Origin: CALXOJ01 sp034120015
GTDB lineage: Bacteria; Spirochaetota; Spirochaetia; JAFGXN01
Assembly: GCA_034120015.1 (NCBI GenBank)
Contig: JAXEIF010000012.1
Coordinates: 1 to 59,345 of the forward strand
Direction: 5' to 3'
DNA: 59,345 nucleotides
Both the position numbers and the translations under genes were made by a program. Shown here piece by piece: positions 8,795-17,970 of the stretch. The notes under the pieces are model-generated. The model worked only from the letters and a program-made list of their open reading frames with translations. It was not told the origin of the DNA and did not search any database. Every line of letters begins with the position of its first letter. Position 1 is the stretch's first letter.

Positions 8795-11298
8795 ATTACG
8801 ACGCCGAGCAGCTGCTGCTCAACGATGTGCGCGAACAGGCTTTGAAATTCCGTTCGTCCCGTATCGAACCCGAACATGTGATTTATGCCGCCTTGGAAAA
8901 AGAAAAACTGGACGACTGTTTCGATTCCGACAGAACACGCGGCAAACTGATGACCTCTCTGAAATCTTTTTTTGAATCGATAGAAGACGAATCGGTTCTC
9001 AATCCGCATTTTTCGCAGCGCTACCGCGATTATCTCGATACGCTATCCGGGAAAATTGCCGTATTGCCGGAAGGTGTTAAAGCCGATGTGCTCTTTCTTT
9101 TTCGAACGGCGGCCGAAGCTCCGGACTCGCTGTGTCGCAGTCTGATTGAAAGCGGTCATCTGATTTTTCGCAATGAAAACGAAACCGGTCATTCCGCCCG
9201 TGTTTCCCCGAAAGAAAGTGAAGAAGACCGTAAAAAAGAGGAGTTCCTTTCCCATTTCTCACGCGATATGGTTGCCGAAGCGTTGCGGGGCGAGGGAGAT
9301 CCGATTATCGGACGCGAGAAAGAGATCGAGCGGGTGATGAAAATACTCAGCCGCCGCCGCAAAAACAATCCGATTCTGCTGGGAGAACCGGGTGTCGGTA
9401 AAACCGCACTGGTGGAAGGTCTTGCGCAGCGCATCGCCTCCGGAAACGTTCCCGAAGGATTGCTGAACCGTCGCATTCTTTATCTCGATATGGGGGCCAT
9501 TGTTGCCGGAACCAAGTACCGCGGCGAGTTCGAGGATCGTCTGAAAAAACTGCTTCAGGTGGTCATGGAAAAGGGGAATATCATCCTTTTTATTGACGAG
9601 ATTCACACCATTGTCGGAGCGGGCGGTTCGGAAGGCGCTATCGACGCGGCCAATATTCTCAAACCGCCTCTCAGTCGCGGCGAACTGCAGTGTATCGGTG
9701 CAACGACGATCAAGGAATACCGCCGCCGTATCGAAAAAGATTCGGCTTTGGAACGCCGTTTTCAGAATGTTTACGTCGACGAGCCGGACGAAGAGGCCAC
9801 AAAAAAGATTCTTTACGGCATTATCGGACGCTACGGAGAACATCACCACGTCATTTATACCAAAGAGGCGGTCGATACCGCGGTAAGCGCCTCGCAACGC
9901 TACATCACCGAACGTTTTCAGCCGGATAAGGCCATCGACCTTTTGGACGAAGCCGGTGCCGAAAAACGGATTCGTCAAAGCGAAAAACCGAAAGAGATAC
10001 TCCGCCTGGAAGAAAAGATCCGGCAGCGGAAACTGAAAAAAAACAGCTATGTCGAAGAACAGCGCTACGAACAGGCGGCCGCGGAACGCAACCGCATTAA
10101 GAAACTGGAAGGGGAACTGGCGGCCGCCGTCGCTGTCTGGCATCGCGAACGCAGTGAGGAGCGTACGCCCGTTACCGCGGATGATATTCTGCGCGTTGTG
10201 TCGACGGCGACGGGGATTCCGGCCGAGAAACTGGCCGAAAGCGAAGCCCACCGGCTGCTGCATTTGGAAGACGAACTGAACCGTGTCGTGATCGGTCAGG
10301 AAAAAGCGGTTGCGGCTATCGCGTCGGCCATCCGCCGTTCGCGTATCGGGTTCGCCTCTCCGCAGCGGCCGTCGGGGTCGTTCCTGTTTTTGGGACCGAC
10401 CGGAGTCGGAAAAACCTACCTGGCCAAAACGCTGGCCGAAACCCTTTTCGGCAGCTCCGATGCCCTGATTCGCGTCGATATGTCCGATTATATGGAAAAA
10501 CACAATGTGTCCAAACTGGTCGGAGCGCCTCCCGGGTATGTCGGTTTTGAAGAAGGCGGCATGCTTTCCGGAATGGTGCGCCGCCGCCCGTACTGTGTCG
10601 TCCTTTTGGACGAAATCGAAAAAGCGCATCCCGATGTTTTCAATCTCTTACTGCAGGTATTGGAAGAGGGGGAACTGATTGACAGTCTCGGGCACAAAGT
10701 GTCGTTCCGCAATGCAGTCATTATCATGACCAGCAACCTCGGTTCGAAAGACTTAAACCGGTCGGGACAGCTCGGATTTTCTCAGGAAAAGGGATGGAAA
10801 AGTTATGCCGAAATCAGACAGTCGGCGATGGCGGAAGCCAAACGTTTTCTGGCGCCCGAGTTTATCAACCGTCTGGACGAAATCATCGTCTTTGACAGCC
10901 TTAAAGAACCGCAGGTGCGCCGCATTGCCGATATTCTGTGCCGCGAAACAATCGAACGGCTGGCCAAAACCGGCATAACCTTAAAAATTGCCCCTGCCGT
11001 TCGTGACGAACTTGTCAAAACCGGTTTCGATCCCGTTTACGGCGCCCGAACGATGCGCCGGGCCATCCGCACCCGCATCGAAGATCCGCTGGCATTGGAA
11101 TGTCTGATGCATCCCGAGGCCGATAAAATCGAATGCCGTCTGCAAAAAGGCGAAATCGTTTTCCGTCTTTCGTCGGACAGAGAGACAAAAAACGGAACGG
11201 CCGCCTTCCTGCCGGAAACGGAAGACGGACAACCGAAACCGGATGATTTGCAAACGCCGGAAGAAACCGCAAAGGAGCAGTCTGTTCATGAGCTTTGA
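8779..11298 (+). CDS. clpC: AAA+ unfoldase ClpC
   Basis: An 839-residue Hsp100 ATPase that unfolds proteins and feeds them to ClpP. Start chosen at GTG 8779, preceded by GCGGAGG at good spacing; an earlier in-frame start at 8758 has no better support. Order: a diverged Clp N-domain (~1-145), D1 with GEPGVGKT and LFIDEIHT, a middle coiled region with a UVR motif (YVEEQRYEQAAAERNRIKKL), and D2 with GPTGVGKT and VLLDEIEKA, then a C-terminal domain with an acidic tail. The LGF tripeptide in SGQLGFSQ matches the ClpP-docking loop, so this is a protease partner rather than a disaggregase. No clpP is in the window. Confidence 0.94.
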   Translation: MHQRLNYDAEQLLLNDVREQALKFRSSRIEPEHVIYAALEKEKLDDCFDSDRTRGKLMTSLKSFFESIEDESVLNPHFSQRYRDYLDTLSGKIAVLPEGVKADVLFLFRTAAEAPDSLCRSLIESGHLIFRNENETGHSARVSPKESEEDRKKEEFLSHFSRDMVAEALRGEGDPIIGREKEIERVMKILSRRRKNNPILLGEPGVGKTALVEGLAQRIASGNVPEGLLNRRILYLDMGAIVAGTKYRGEFEDRLKKLLQVVMEKGNIILFIDEIHTIVGAGGSEGAIDAANILKPPLSRGELQCIGATTIKEYRRRIEKDSALERRFQNVYVDEPDEEATKKILYGIIGRYGEHHHVIYTKEAVDTAVSASQRYITERFQPDKAIDLLDEAGAEKRIRQSEKPKEILRLEEKIRQRKLKKNSYVEEQRYEQAAAERNRIKKLEGELAAAVAVWHRERSEERTPVTADDILRVVSTATGIPAEKLAESEAHRLLHLEDELNRVVIGQEKAVAAIASAIRRSRIGFASPQRPSGSFLFLGPTGVGKTYLAKTLAETLFGSSDALIRVDMSDYMEKHNVSKLVGAPPGYVGFEEGGMLSGMVRRRPYCVVLLDEIEKAHPDVFNLLLQVLEEGELIDSLGHKVSFRNAVIIMTSNLGSKDLNRSGQLGFSQEKGWKSYAEIRQSAMAEAKRFLAPEFINRLDEIIVFDSLKEPQVRRIADILCRETIERLAKTGITLKIAPAVRDELVKTGFDPVYGARTMRRAIRTRIEDPLALECLMHPEADKIECRLQKGEIVFRLSSDRETKNGTAAFLPETEDGQPKPDDLQTPEETAKEQSVHEL

Positions 11299-12226
11299 AA
11301 CATTTGTTCTGGGAACCGGGGGGATGATGCCTCTGCCGAACCGTTACCTGACCAGCGTTTTAATGAGAAGGGAAGGATACCTCTTTCTCTTCGACTGCGG
11401 CGAAGGAACCCAAATTTCGTTGCGCAATCTCAATCTGAAATGGAAAAAAATCTCGGCGGTTTTTGTTTCGCATACCCACGCCGACCACATTACCGGCATT
11501 CCGGGACTGCTGATGCTGTCGGCACAGGTCGACCGCGACGAACCGCTGTACATCATCGGTCCGCCGAAAATCAAAGAATACATCGAAACCAGCCGCCGCG
11601 TACTGGATATGTACATCAACTACGAAATCATTGTTAAGGAAATCGAAAATCCGTCGGTGCCGGGCGAAGTGTTCCGCGGCGACGATTTTTCCGTCTGTTC
11701 GTTTCCGCTTAACCATTCGAAGGTGTGTGTCGGGTATAAACTGGTCGAAGATCCTCGCCCGGGAATTTTCGATCCCGTCGCTGCCGAAGCCGCCGCCGTT
11801 CCCCGCGGACCGCTTTGGGCGCGCCTGCAGCAGGGCGAAACAGTGACCAACAGCCGCGGCGAACCGGTCGAACCTTCGGCCGTGATGGGACCGCCGCGCC
11901 GCGGCTGCCGTTTTTCGTTTGTAACCGATACCGCCTATCTGCCGTCGATTGCGTCGGAAGTGTCCGGTTCCGATCTCTTTATCTGTGAAGGGATGTTTAC
12001 CGCCGACCTGGCCGACAGCGCTGCGGAAAAGAAACACCTGACTTCCGTGCAGGCCGCCCGCATTGCCGCCGAGGCGGGAGACATCGGACAAATGGGGTTA
12101 ATACACTATTCTCCGCGGTACACGCACCGCGATTTGCAGCAGCTGCTGACGGAAGCCAAAGAAGTCTTTCCGCGGACTTTTCTGACGAAAGACGGCATGT
12201 CGCTTTCTGTAAAAAATCAGGATTAA
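11288..12226 (+). CDS. rnz: Ribonuclease Z
   Basis: A 312-residue metallo-beta-lactamase-fold endonuclease that trims tRNA 3' trailers. Start at ATG 11288 inside the clpC tail, giving MSFETFVLGTGGMMP, the usual opening of short-form tRNase Z. Metal-binding motifs: SHTHADHITG (HxHxDH), the Asp in VTDTAYLP, the His in LNHSKVCVGY and the late HYSPRY motif. This is relevant because none of the tRNA genes I see in the window encodes CCA, so trailer removal and CCA addition are needed. It overlaps clpC by 11 bases. Confidence 0.94.
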   Translation: MSFETFVLGTGGMMPLPNRYLTSVLMRREGYLFLFDCGEGTQISLRNLNLKWKKISAVFVSHTHADHITGIPGLLMLSAQVDRDEPLYIIGPPKIKEYIETSRRVLDMYINYEIIVKEIENPSVPGEVFRGDDFSVCSFPLNHSKVCVGYKLVEDPRPGIFDPVAAEAAAVPRGPLWARLQQGETVTNSRGEPVEPSAVMGPPRRGCRFSFVTDTAYLPSIASEVSGSDLFICEGMFTADLADSAAEKKHLTSVQAARIAAEAGDIGQMGLIHYSPRYTHRDLQQLLTEAKEVFPRTFLTKDGMSLSVKNQD

Positions 12227-12232
12227 TATTGT

Positions 12233-12257
12233 AACGATTTGTTCACATCGTTGTTTT
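12233..12257 (+). terminator. Weak hairpin after rnz
   Basis: AACGAT and ATCGTT form a 6-bp stem around an 8-base loop, followed by GTTTT. It sits directly after rnz and before the next operon, so it could end the long upstream transcript, but the stem and the T-run are weak. Confidence 0.3.
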
Positions 12258-12294
12258 AAAAAGAAAATCGAGTAAAAGGGAAAGGTATCGTCTC

Positions 12295-13230
12295 ATGATT
12301 GAAGTCAAAGATTTGGTAAAAAATTACGGAACGTTTCCCGCCGTAAAAGGAGTCTCTTTCTCCATCGGAAAAGGGGAGATTGTGGGGCTGCTCGGTCCCA
12401 ACGGAGCCGGAAAGACGACCATTATGAAAGTTCTGACCTGCTACCATTACCCCGACGGCGGATCGGCCGTTTTAAACGGCTACGATGCGGTTCGCGAACC
12501 GCTTCAGGTGAAGCACCAGATCGGCTATTTGCCGGAAATGGCGCCGGTTTACACCGACCTGAACGTTTACGAATATCTGAACTTTATTGCCGAAGCCCGC
12601 GGTATCGCCGACAGCGAAAAGGCGCAACGTATCGAAAAAACGGCTGCCGAGTGCGGCTTAACCTCGGTGCTGTATAAAGAAATCGGCAACCTATCGAAAG
12701 GTTACCGCCAGCGTGTCGGACTGGCGCAGGCCATTATTCACGAACCGGAGATTCTCATTCTCGACGAACCGACAACGGGACTCGACCCGAATCAGATTAT
12801 CGAAATCCGGAATCTGATTAAGAAAATCGGAAAAGAGAAAACGGTTCTGCTGTCGACCCATATTTTGCAGGAAGTCGAGGCGGTATGTGACCGGGTTCTG
12901 ATTGTCAATGACGGACTGATTGTGGCCGAAGGAACCACAGAGGAAATCGGACAAAGCCTCAAAGGCGAACCGGTGCTGCATCTCGCGTTTGAAGCGGCCG
13001 ACAGCGAAGCCGCTGCCGAACAGCTGAAAACGTGCGAAGCGGTGACCGCCGTCCGTTCGGTCGAAACCAAAAACGGCCGCGTTCACGCCGTCGTGCAGCT
13101 GGCATCCGAATCGCGTTCGCCGGAACTGTTCGATTGGGCGGTGAAAAACCGTTACCGGATAGCCGAAATGTATATCGAAAAAATCGGGTTGGAAGACATC
13201 TTTATCCGCCTGACCCACGAAGGAGTTTGA
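12295..13230 (+). CDS. ABC exporter ATPase, GldA-type
   Basis: A 311-residue ABC-2-type ATPase. Motifs: GPNGAGKTT (Walker A), LSKGYRQR (signature), ILILDEPTTGLD (Walker B) and STHILQEVE (H-loop), then a C-terminal regulatory beta domain of ~90 residues as in drug and gliding-type exporters. With the next three genes it matches the GldA/GldF/GldG complex named in gliding Bacteroidetes. Spirochaetes do not glide that way, so the cargo here is unknown. Confidence 0.9.
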   Translation: MIEVKDLVKNYGTFPAVKGVSFSIGKGEIVGLLGPNGAGKTTIMKVLTCYHYPDGGSAVLNGYDAVREPLQVKHQIGYLPEMAPVYTDLNVYEYLNFIAEARGIADSEKAQRIEKTAAECGLTSVLYKEIGNLSKGYRQRVGLAQAIIHEPEILILDEPTTGLDPNQIIEIRNLIKKIGKEKTVLLSTHILQEVEAVCDRVLIVNDGLIVAEGTTEEIGQSLKGEPVLHLAFEAADSEAAAEQLKTCEAVTAVRSVETKNGRVHAVVQLASESRSPELFDWAVKNRYRIAEMYIEKIGLEDIFIRLTHEGV

Positions 13231-13232
13231 GG

Positions 13233-13958
13233 ATGAAAAGTACCGTTCAACCGATTGTCAAAAAAGAATTGAAAACCTATTTCAATTCGCCGATTGCCTA
13301 TATCGTGTTCGTTGTTTTTCTGACGGCCGCCTCGGTCTGGTTTTTTCTGTTTAACGGCTTTTTTGCCGGCAATTACGCCTCGCTGCGCGGCTATTTTTCA
13401 TCATTTCCGTTTCTGTTCATCATCGTGATTCCGGCTATGACCATGCGGCTGTGGGCGGAAGAACGCAAAATGAAGTCGGACGAAATCCTTTTAACGCTGC
13501 CGTTTACCGAAACGCAGCTGGTGCTCGGAAAGTTTTTTGGTGCTTTTGTTCTGTTTCTGATTATGATTGCGCTGACGCTGGCCGTACCGTTTCTGACCGC
13601 CTTTACCGGCTCTTTCGAACCGGGTGAAATGATCGGTCAGTATCTGGGAACCGCGCTGTTCGGTGCTCTGTGCATTGCCGTCGGGATGTTTTTTTCTTCG
13701 CTCTGTTCCAATCAGATCAGTGCCTTTCTGGTTTCGGTTCTGGCTCTGGCGTTCCTGGTGCTCAGCGGTTATTTTCCGATGATGGTGGAAATGCCCAACG
13801 CGCTGGCACGCATCATCAATACGCTCTTTGCGACGCATCATTTCGACAGCTTCAAGAAAGGTCTTTTCGATTCACGTGATTTTATCTATTTTGTCGGAAT
13901 GACCGTTCTCTTTCTGTATCTGAATATCCGTATTCTGATTCTGAAAAAGTGGAAATAG
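13233..13958 (+). CDS. ABC-2 permease, GldF-type
   Basis: A 241-residue permease with six predicted membrane helices and the ABC-2 opening KELKTYFNSPIAYIV that is typical of GldF-like proteins. WAEERKMKSDEILLTLPFTE after the second helix is the usual cytoplasmic loop. Start at the ATG at 13233, two bases after the ATPase stop and preceded by AAGGAGTTTGAGG. It should form the membrane channel for the neighbouring ATPase. Confidence 0.9.
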   Translation: MKSTVQPIVKKELKTYFNSPIAYIVFVVFLTAASVWFFLFNGFFAGNYASLRGYFSSFPFLFIIVIPAMTMRLWAEERKMKSDEILLTLPFTETQLVLGKFFGAFVLFLIMIALTLAVPFLTAFTGSFEPGEMIGQYLGTALFGALCIAVGMFFSSLCSNQISAFLVSVLALAFLVLSGYFPMMVEMPNALARIINTLFATHHFDSFKKGLFDSRDFIYFVGMTVLFLYLNIRILILKKWK

Positions 13959-13969
13959 GAGACTGACCG

Positions 13970-15604
13970 ATGAAAATGAAACGAACCCAAATTTTAATAA
14001 CGGCACTTTCCGTTCTGCTGCTTTTTCTTATCGGACTGAACAGTCTGGTTTATGCCTTCCGTTGGGATTTGACTTTCTCGCGAAAATATTCGCTCTCGCC
14101 CGTGACCAAAAAGATTGTCAGAGAGATTCCCGAACATCTCAATATCACCTTTTATTTGTCGTCGAAACTGAAAGACCGCGTTCTCGTGTTTAAAGAAATC
14201 GAAGACACAATTTCGGAATACGCTTCCGTTTCGAAAGGAAAAATTTCGGTCGAAATCATCGATTCCGATAAATCGGGCGCTTCCGGCGAACCGGCCCGCA
14301 AAGGTCTGGCTCCGCTGCAAATCAGCGAAAACAACGTGACCGAGTTTTCCCGTTCGGTCGCTTATTCGGGGCTGATTTTATCCTATCTCGGCGAACAGAG
14401 CGTCATTCCCGCGGTCACGCAAACCGAAACGCTTGAGTACGACCTCAACCGCCAAATCAAAGAGCTGGTTTACAAAGAAACCCGCAAAATCGGCCTGCTG
14501 CCTTTAACGCCCGGTCTGACCGACGATAATCACCTGGCTTTTCTGCATCAGGTGCTCGGCGCACTCTATACCGTGGAAACCGTCGCTCCCGAAACGAAGA
14601 TCGATTCTTCGTATAAAGCGGTCATCGTCATCGGTGAAAGCGGCAGCGAATATCAGCAGTTGGTGCTCGACCAGTATCTGCTGCAGGGCGGTTCGCTGTT
14701 AATGCTCACCGACCGCCACCAAACGCAACTGTCGCCGTACGGCATGAGCGGTTCGCCTTTAACCGAAACAGCCGTTGCCGACTGGCTCGAAGCGTGCGGT
14801 ATCCGCATCGAAGAGCAGCTTCTGGCCGATACTTCCTGCAACGCGGCGCTGATGCCGACCGGAAGCGCCTTTTCGATTGTCCAGTACCCGTATTTTGTCA
14901 AAGTTCCGGGTACCGGCGGCAACAAGAGTCATCCGATTACCGCCTCGTTTAACGGTTTAAACCTGCTGTGGGCATCGCCGCTGACCTTTACCGATGCGGT
15001 GCTGCAAAACGATAAAATCGAAACGGTCACACTGGCCGAAACCGCCCGCAGTGCCTGGACAACAGGTTTGGACAGCGGAATCGATTTTCAGCAGGCCGGA
15101 ATCATGGCCGTTACGGCGCAGGATCAGGCGCGGGCACGCTATACCGTGGCTGCCGCACTCTCCGGTCATTTTGACAGCTTCTTTAAAGGCAAAACGATTC
15201 CCAAACGTCCGGGCGAAACCGATGAGTTTGCGGACATTCTCGACGAATCGGCGGCGGTCGGACGGATTCTGGCTGTCGGCGATACCGACTTTGCGGTTGT
15301 CGATCAGCAGAATCAGATGACTGTTCAGATTTACAATATGTTCAGCATTAATCTGGAACAGAATTTTACCTTTATTCAGAATGCGGTCGAATGGCTGACT
15401 GCCGACGAAGATCTGCTGCAGCTTCGTACCCGTGTTCAGCGCAATACGCAACTGGACCGGATTCAGGATCCCGAAGCCCGCCGTGCTTACTTTATTTTTG
15501 TGCAGGTGTTTACAATCGGGCTGCTGCCGCTGGGAATCATCATATTCGGTGCCGTCCGTATTGTTATGCGTAAACGGAAAGCCGGTAAAGGAGGTGTGCG
15601 ATGA
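13970..15604 (+). CDS. GldG-type ABC auxiliary membrane protein
   Basis: A 544-residue protein with one helix near each end (residues ~9-30 and ~510-533) and a large periplasmic region. The start (RWDLTFSRKYSLSPVTKKIV) is the hallmark of the GldG/ABC_transp_aux family, in which it follows an N-terminal helix. The middle has an Asp/Gly-rich domain resembling glutamine-amidotransferase-like folds. Family members work with GldA/F-type exporters, but their role is not established. AGGAG lies 8 bases before the ATG. It overlaps the following gene by four bases. Confidence 0.85.
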   Translation: MKMKRTQILITALSVLLLFLIGLNSLVYAFRWDLTFSRKYSLSPVTKKIVREIPEHLNITFYLSSKLKDRVLVFKEIEDTISEYASVSKGKISVEIIDSDKSGASGEPARKGLAPLQISENNVTEFSRSVAYSGLILSYLGEQSVIPAVTQTETLEYDLNRQIKELVYKETRKIGLLPLTPGLTDDNHLAFLHQVLGALYTVETVAPETKIDSSYKAVIVIGESGSEYQQLVLDQYLLQGGSLLMLTDRHQTQLSPYGMSGSPLTETAVADWLEACGIRIEEQLLADTSCNAALMPTGSAFSIVQYPYFVKVPGTGGNKSHPITASFNGLNLLWASPLTFTDAVLQNDKIETVTLAETARSAWTTGLDSGIDFQQAGIMAVTAQDQARARYTVAAALSGHFDSFFKGKTIPKRPGETDEFADILDESAAVGRILAVGDTDFAVVDQQNQMTVQIYNMFSINLEQNFTFIQNAVEWLTADEDLLQLRTRVQRNTQLDRIQDPEARRAYFIFVQVFTIGLLPLGIIIFGAVRIVMRKRKAGKGGVR

Positions 15605-16578
15605 GTGACCGGAAAAAAATAACTGTTTTGGCGTCGCTGTGCGCCGTTCTGACGCTGACTCTGATTCTCGGTACGGTCTTTTCCGGCAACCGCCGCAGTG
15701 CCCGTGCCCTGAACGAACCGTTACTGAGTTCTTTTTCGGCTCAGAAAGTCAACCGTATCGAGCTGTTTTCCGAAGAAACCTCCGTTGTTCTGAGCAAAAC
15801 CGACGATCTGTGGTCGGTCGATTACGACGGAACGGCGGCACCGGCCGATGCCGATGAGGTGAAATCGTTTCTGAAAACCGTGGGCGAACTGCCGCGCGGC
15901 AAGAAAATTACCGCCAACGAAGAAAAATACGCGCAGTTCGGTGTCGCTTCCGATGCCGCCGCTTCTTTCATTAAGATGACGGCCGACAACGGAAGCGAAA
16001 TTCTGCTTCTGTTCGGTAACGCCGTTGCCGACCGCCCCGGATTCCGCTACGTGCGTGCCGAAGGCGACAAACAGGTTTACGAAACAGCCGATCCGGGAAT
16101 GACGGTTTACTGCCGCCGCTCCAACTGGGTCAGCCTTAATCTGTTTGCCGATGTCTCCAAAAGTGCCGAAGTACAGTCGGTGAGCGTGAAAGGCACCTCG
16201 CCGTTGGAAGAGGGCGGAACGTTTGATTATACCCTGATTCGTACTGTCGGAAGCGAAAACGATAAAGAGCTGGTTTGGAAGGCGGAAGGATCCGACAAGG
16301 CTGTCGACGGTATGAAAGTCGACTCGTTTGTGCGCCAGATTACGGAACTGAAAGGAGCCGATCTGGTAATTCCCGCCACGGGCATGACCTCCGAAAACGC
16401 GGCGGTCACCCTGGTTCTCGGATTCCGCGACGGGACAAAGCAGACGGTTTGCGTTTCGGCAACCGCTGCCGGCGAAGAGCGTTTTGCCGTGACGGTTGCC
16501 GGAAGCGGCAAAGAATATGCCGTCAGCCGCTATGCGTTGGGCAACATTCTGAAACCGCTTGCCGATTTCGAAAAATAA
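15601..16578 (+). CDS. DUF4340 membrane-anchored protein
   Basis: A 325-residue protein with an N-terminal membrane anchor (VLASLCAVLTLTLILGTVF) and a periplasmic part of repeated beta-rich modules, matching the DUF4340 family that regularly follows GldG-like genes. Features seen: an LWSVDYDG-type segment and LLLFGNAVADRPGFRYVR, a conserved-looking stretch. It starts inside the gldG-like stop (ATGA, preceded by AAAGGAGG). A strong terminator follows, so this is the last gene of the exporter operon. Confidence 0.82.
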   Translation: MSDRKKITVLASLCAVLTLTLILGTVFSGNRRSARALNEPLLSSFSAQKVNRIELFSEETSVVLSKTDDLWSVDYDGTAAPADADEVKSFLKTVGELPRGKKITANEEKYAQFGVASDAAASFIKMTADNGSEILLLFGNAVADRPGFRYVRAEGDKQVYETADPGMTVYCRRSNWVSLNLFADVSKSAEVQSVSVKGTSPLEEGGTFDYTLIRTVGSENDKELVWKAEGSDKAVDGMKVDSFVRQITELKGADLVIPATGMTSENAAVTLVLGFRDGTKQTVCVSATAAGEERFAVTVAGSGKEYAVSRYALGNILKPLADFEK

Positions 16579-16610
16579 AGCCGCCGCAACCGGCCGTCGG
16601 CAAACAGAAA

Positions 16611-16637
16611 GGGAACCCCGAACGGGTTCCCTTTTTT
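16611..16637 (+). terminator. Rho-independent terminator of the Gld-type operon
   Basis: GGGAACCC and GGGTTCCC form a perfect 8-bp stem with a 5-base loop, followed by six T residues. It lies 32 bases after the DUF4340 stop and just before the convergent fmdE gene. Confidence 0.93.
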
Positions 16638-16658
16638 GTCTGAGTGAAAAGCCGCCGT

Positions 16659-17195
16659 CTACACCCGAAACCGGTCGGTTAAACGGCAGCAGTCGGGGCA
16701 TAAACGGCGCCGGCCGTCGGAACGCAGCCACCGCATGCCGGTCGTTTCGCCGCATTCTTCGCAGACAAACGAATCGAAACAGCGTGCCGTTTCGGGAAGG
16801 GGAATGACTGTTTCCTTAACGGTAAACATCTGCCGCGGTTCCAAACCGCGGTAATAAGCCAAAGAGGCTTCGCGGGTCAGCCCTTCCGGCCGCGGATTGA
16901 GCACCAGACGCAGCGACTGTCCCGTTTTGCGGTTGTAAAACGAAAAAGCCTGTTTGCCCGTGATATGAAACAGCAGGTTTCCTTTGCCGATACTGCAGCC
17001 GAGCATCACCTGAATCGCATCCACACCGCACGCATCGTTTTCGGCAATACAGACCGTTTCTTCGTCTTTCGAAAAGGTCAGCTCCAGCTTTTCGGCCGCG
17101 TACAAAGCTGCTTTGTAACCGATTGCCAGTCCGCCGCAGACATGACCGTGAAAATCGGCACATTTGTTCCAAAGTTCGTCGTTCTCGTCCATCAT
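16659..17195 (-). CDS. FmdE-family protein with C-terminal zinc ribbon
   Basis: A 178-residue protein of the FmdE (FwdE) family, named after a subunit-like gene of formylmethanofuran dehydrogenase but common in bacteria that lack that enzyme. Seen: the family opening FHGHVCGGLAIGYKAA and ENDACGVDAIQVMLGCS with conserved Cys and His residues that probably bind metal, and a C-terminal CEEC...CPDC zinc ribbon. It is the last gene of a metal-chelate ABC transporter operon, seven bases after the ATPase gene, which suggests a role in handling the imported metal. No molybdenum enzyme gene is nearby. Confidence 0.85.
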   Translation of the reverse strand: MMDENDELWNKCADFHGHVCGGLAIGYKAALYAAEKLELTFSKDEETVCIAENDACGVDAIQVMLGCSIGKGNLLFHITGKQAFSFYNRKTGQSLRLVLNPRPEGLTREASLAYYRGLEPRQMFTVKETVIPLPETARCFDSFVCEECGETTGMRWLRSDGRRRLCPDCCRLTDRFRV

Positions 17196-17202
17196 TATTT
17201 CC

Positions 17203-17970
17203 TTATTCGTTTCCGGATAATCCGGGAATGACCACTCTCTGTTTCCCGACGATCCGCACCGCCACCGGAAAACCGTATACGTACGAAAGCGATTCGTCGT
17301 TTATCACCGACTCGTCGCCGTAAAAAGCGCGTTCGCCGTCTTTAAGCAGAAGAAAACGGTCGCAGTAACGGATAGCCAGATTTAAATCGTGAATGACCGT
17401 AACAACCGTGATTTTTTCGTTGAGGGAAATATCGCATATCAGATCGAGTACTTCGCAGGCGTTTCGCAAATCGAGTCCCGCCGTCGGTTCGTCGAGAAGC
17501 AGAATCTGCGGCTGCTGAACCATAGCCCGGGCCAAGGCCACCTTTTGCCGCTCGCCGCCCGACAGTTCGTCGGCGTAGCGGGGAGCAAACGAAGAGAGTC
17601 TCAACAGTTCGAGAACCTCCTCTGTCCGTTCACGGTCATATGCTGTCGGTTCGAAACGGATATAAGGCTTACGTCCCATCAGAACCGTGTCGAAGACCGA
17701 AAGCCTCGGCATCGGCGCCTGCTGGTCGACGTAGGCGCACTTTTTGGCAATGTCGTTGCGCCGCATTCGTCTGATATCGCAGCCGTCGAGAAAAACGGTT
17801 CCCGTCGGAGGTTCCAGAATGCGGTTGAGACATTTCAGAAGCGTACTTTTCCCGGCACCGTTGTTGCCCAGCAGTGCCAGACGTTCTCCCTTTTCCAGAT
17901 GAAAGGAGATATCGTCGAGAGCGGGATGGTGACCGTGGTAGGCGTAAGCAAGATGTTCGACACGGATCAT
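17203..17970 (-). CDS. ABC importer ATPase, iron-siderophore/cobalamin type
   Basis: A 255-residue ATPase of the FecE/BtuD/FepC class, which drives uptake of metal chelates. Motifs: GNNGAGKST, LSGGERQK, LLLDEPTAGLD and the H-loop VIHDLN. RMRRNDIAKKCAYVDQQ is the typical Q-loop region. It overlaps the permease gene by four bases. The substrate cannot be read from the ATPase. Confidence 0.92.
   Translation of the reverse strand: MIRVEHLAYAYHGHHPALDDISFHLEKGERLALLGNNGAGKSTLLKCLNRILEPPTGTVFLDGCDIRRMRRNDIAKKCAYVDQQAPMPRLSVFDTVLMGRKPYIRFEPTAYDRERTEEVLELLRLSSFAPRYADELSGGERQKVALARAMVQQPQILLLDEPTAGLDLRNACEVLDLICDISLNEKITVVTVIHDLNLAIRYCDRFLLLKDGERAFYGDESVINDESLSYVYGFPVAVRIVGKQRVVIPGLSGNE

Noticed and set aside
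9259..10629. A 456-codon open frame antisense to clpC
   Set aside because: Strong ClpC homology on the plus strand; long antisense frames are common in this codon usage.
13032..13232. Upstream extension of the GldF-type permease
   Set aside because: It lies wholly inside the ATPase gene; ATG 13233 has a ribosome-binding site and the family N-terminus.
15721..16755. A 344-codon open frame antisense to the DUF4340 gene
   Set aside because: No recognisable domain; it runs across the plus-strand terminator at 16611-16637 and into fmdE.
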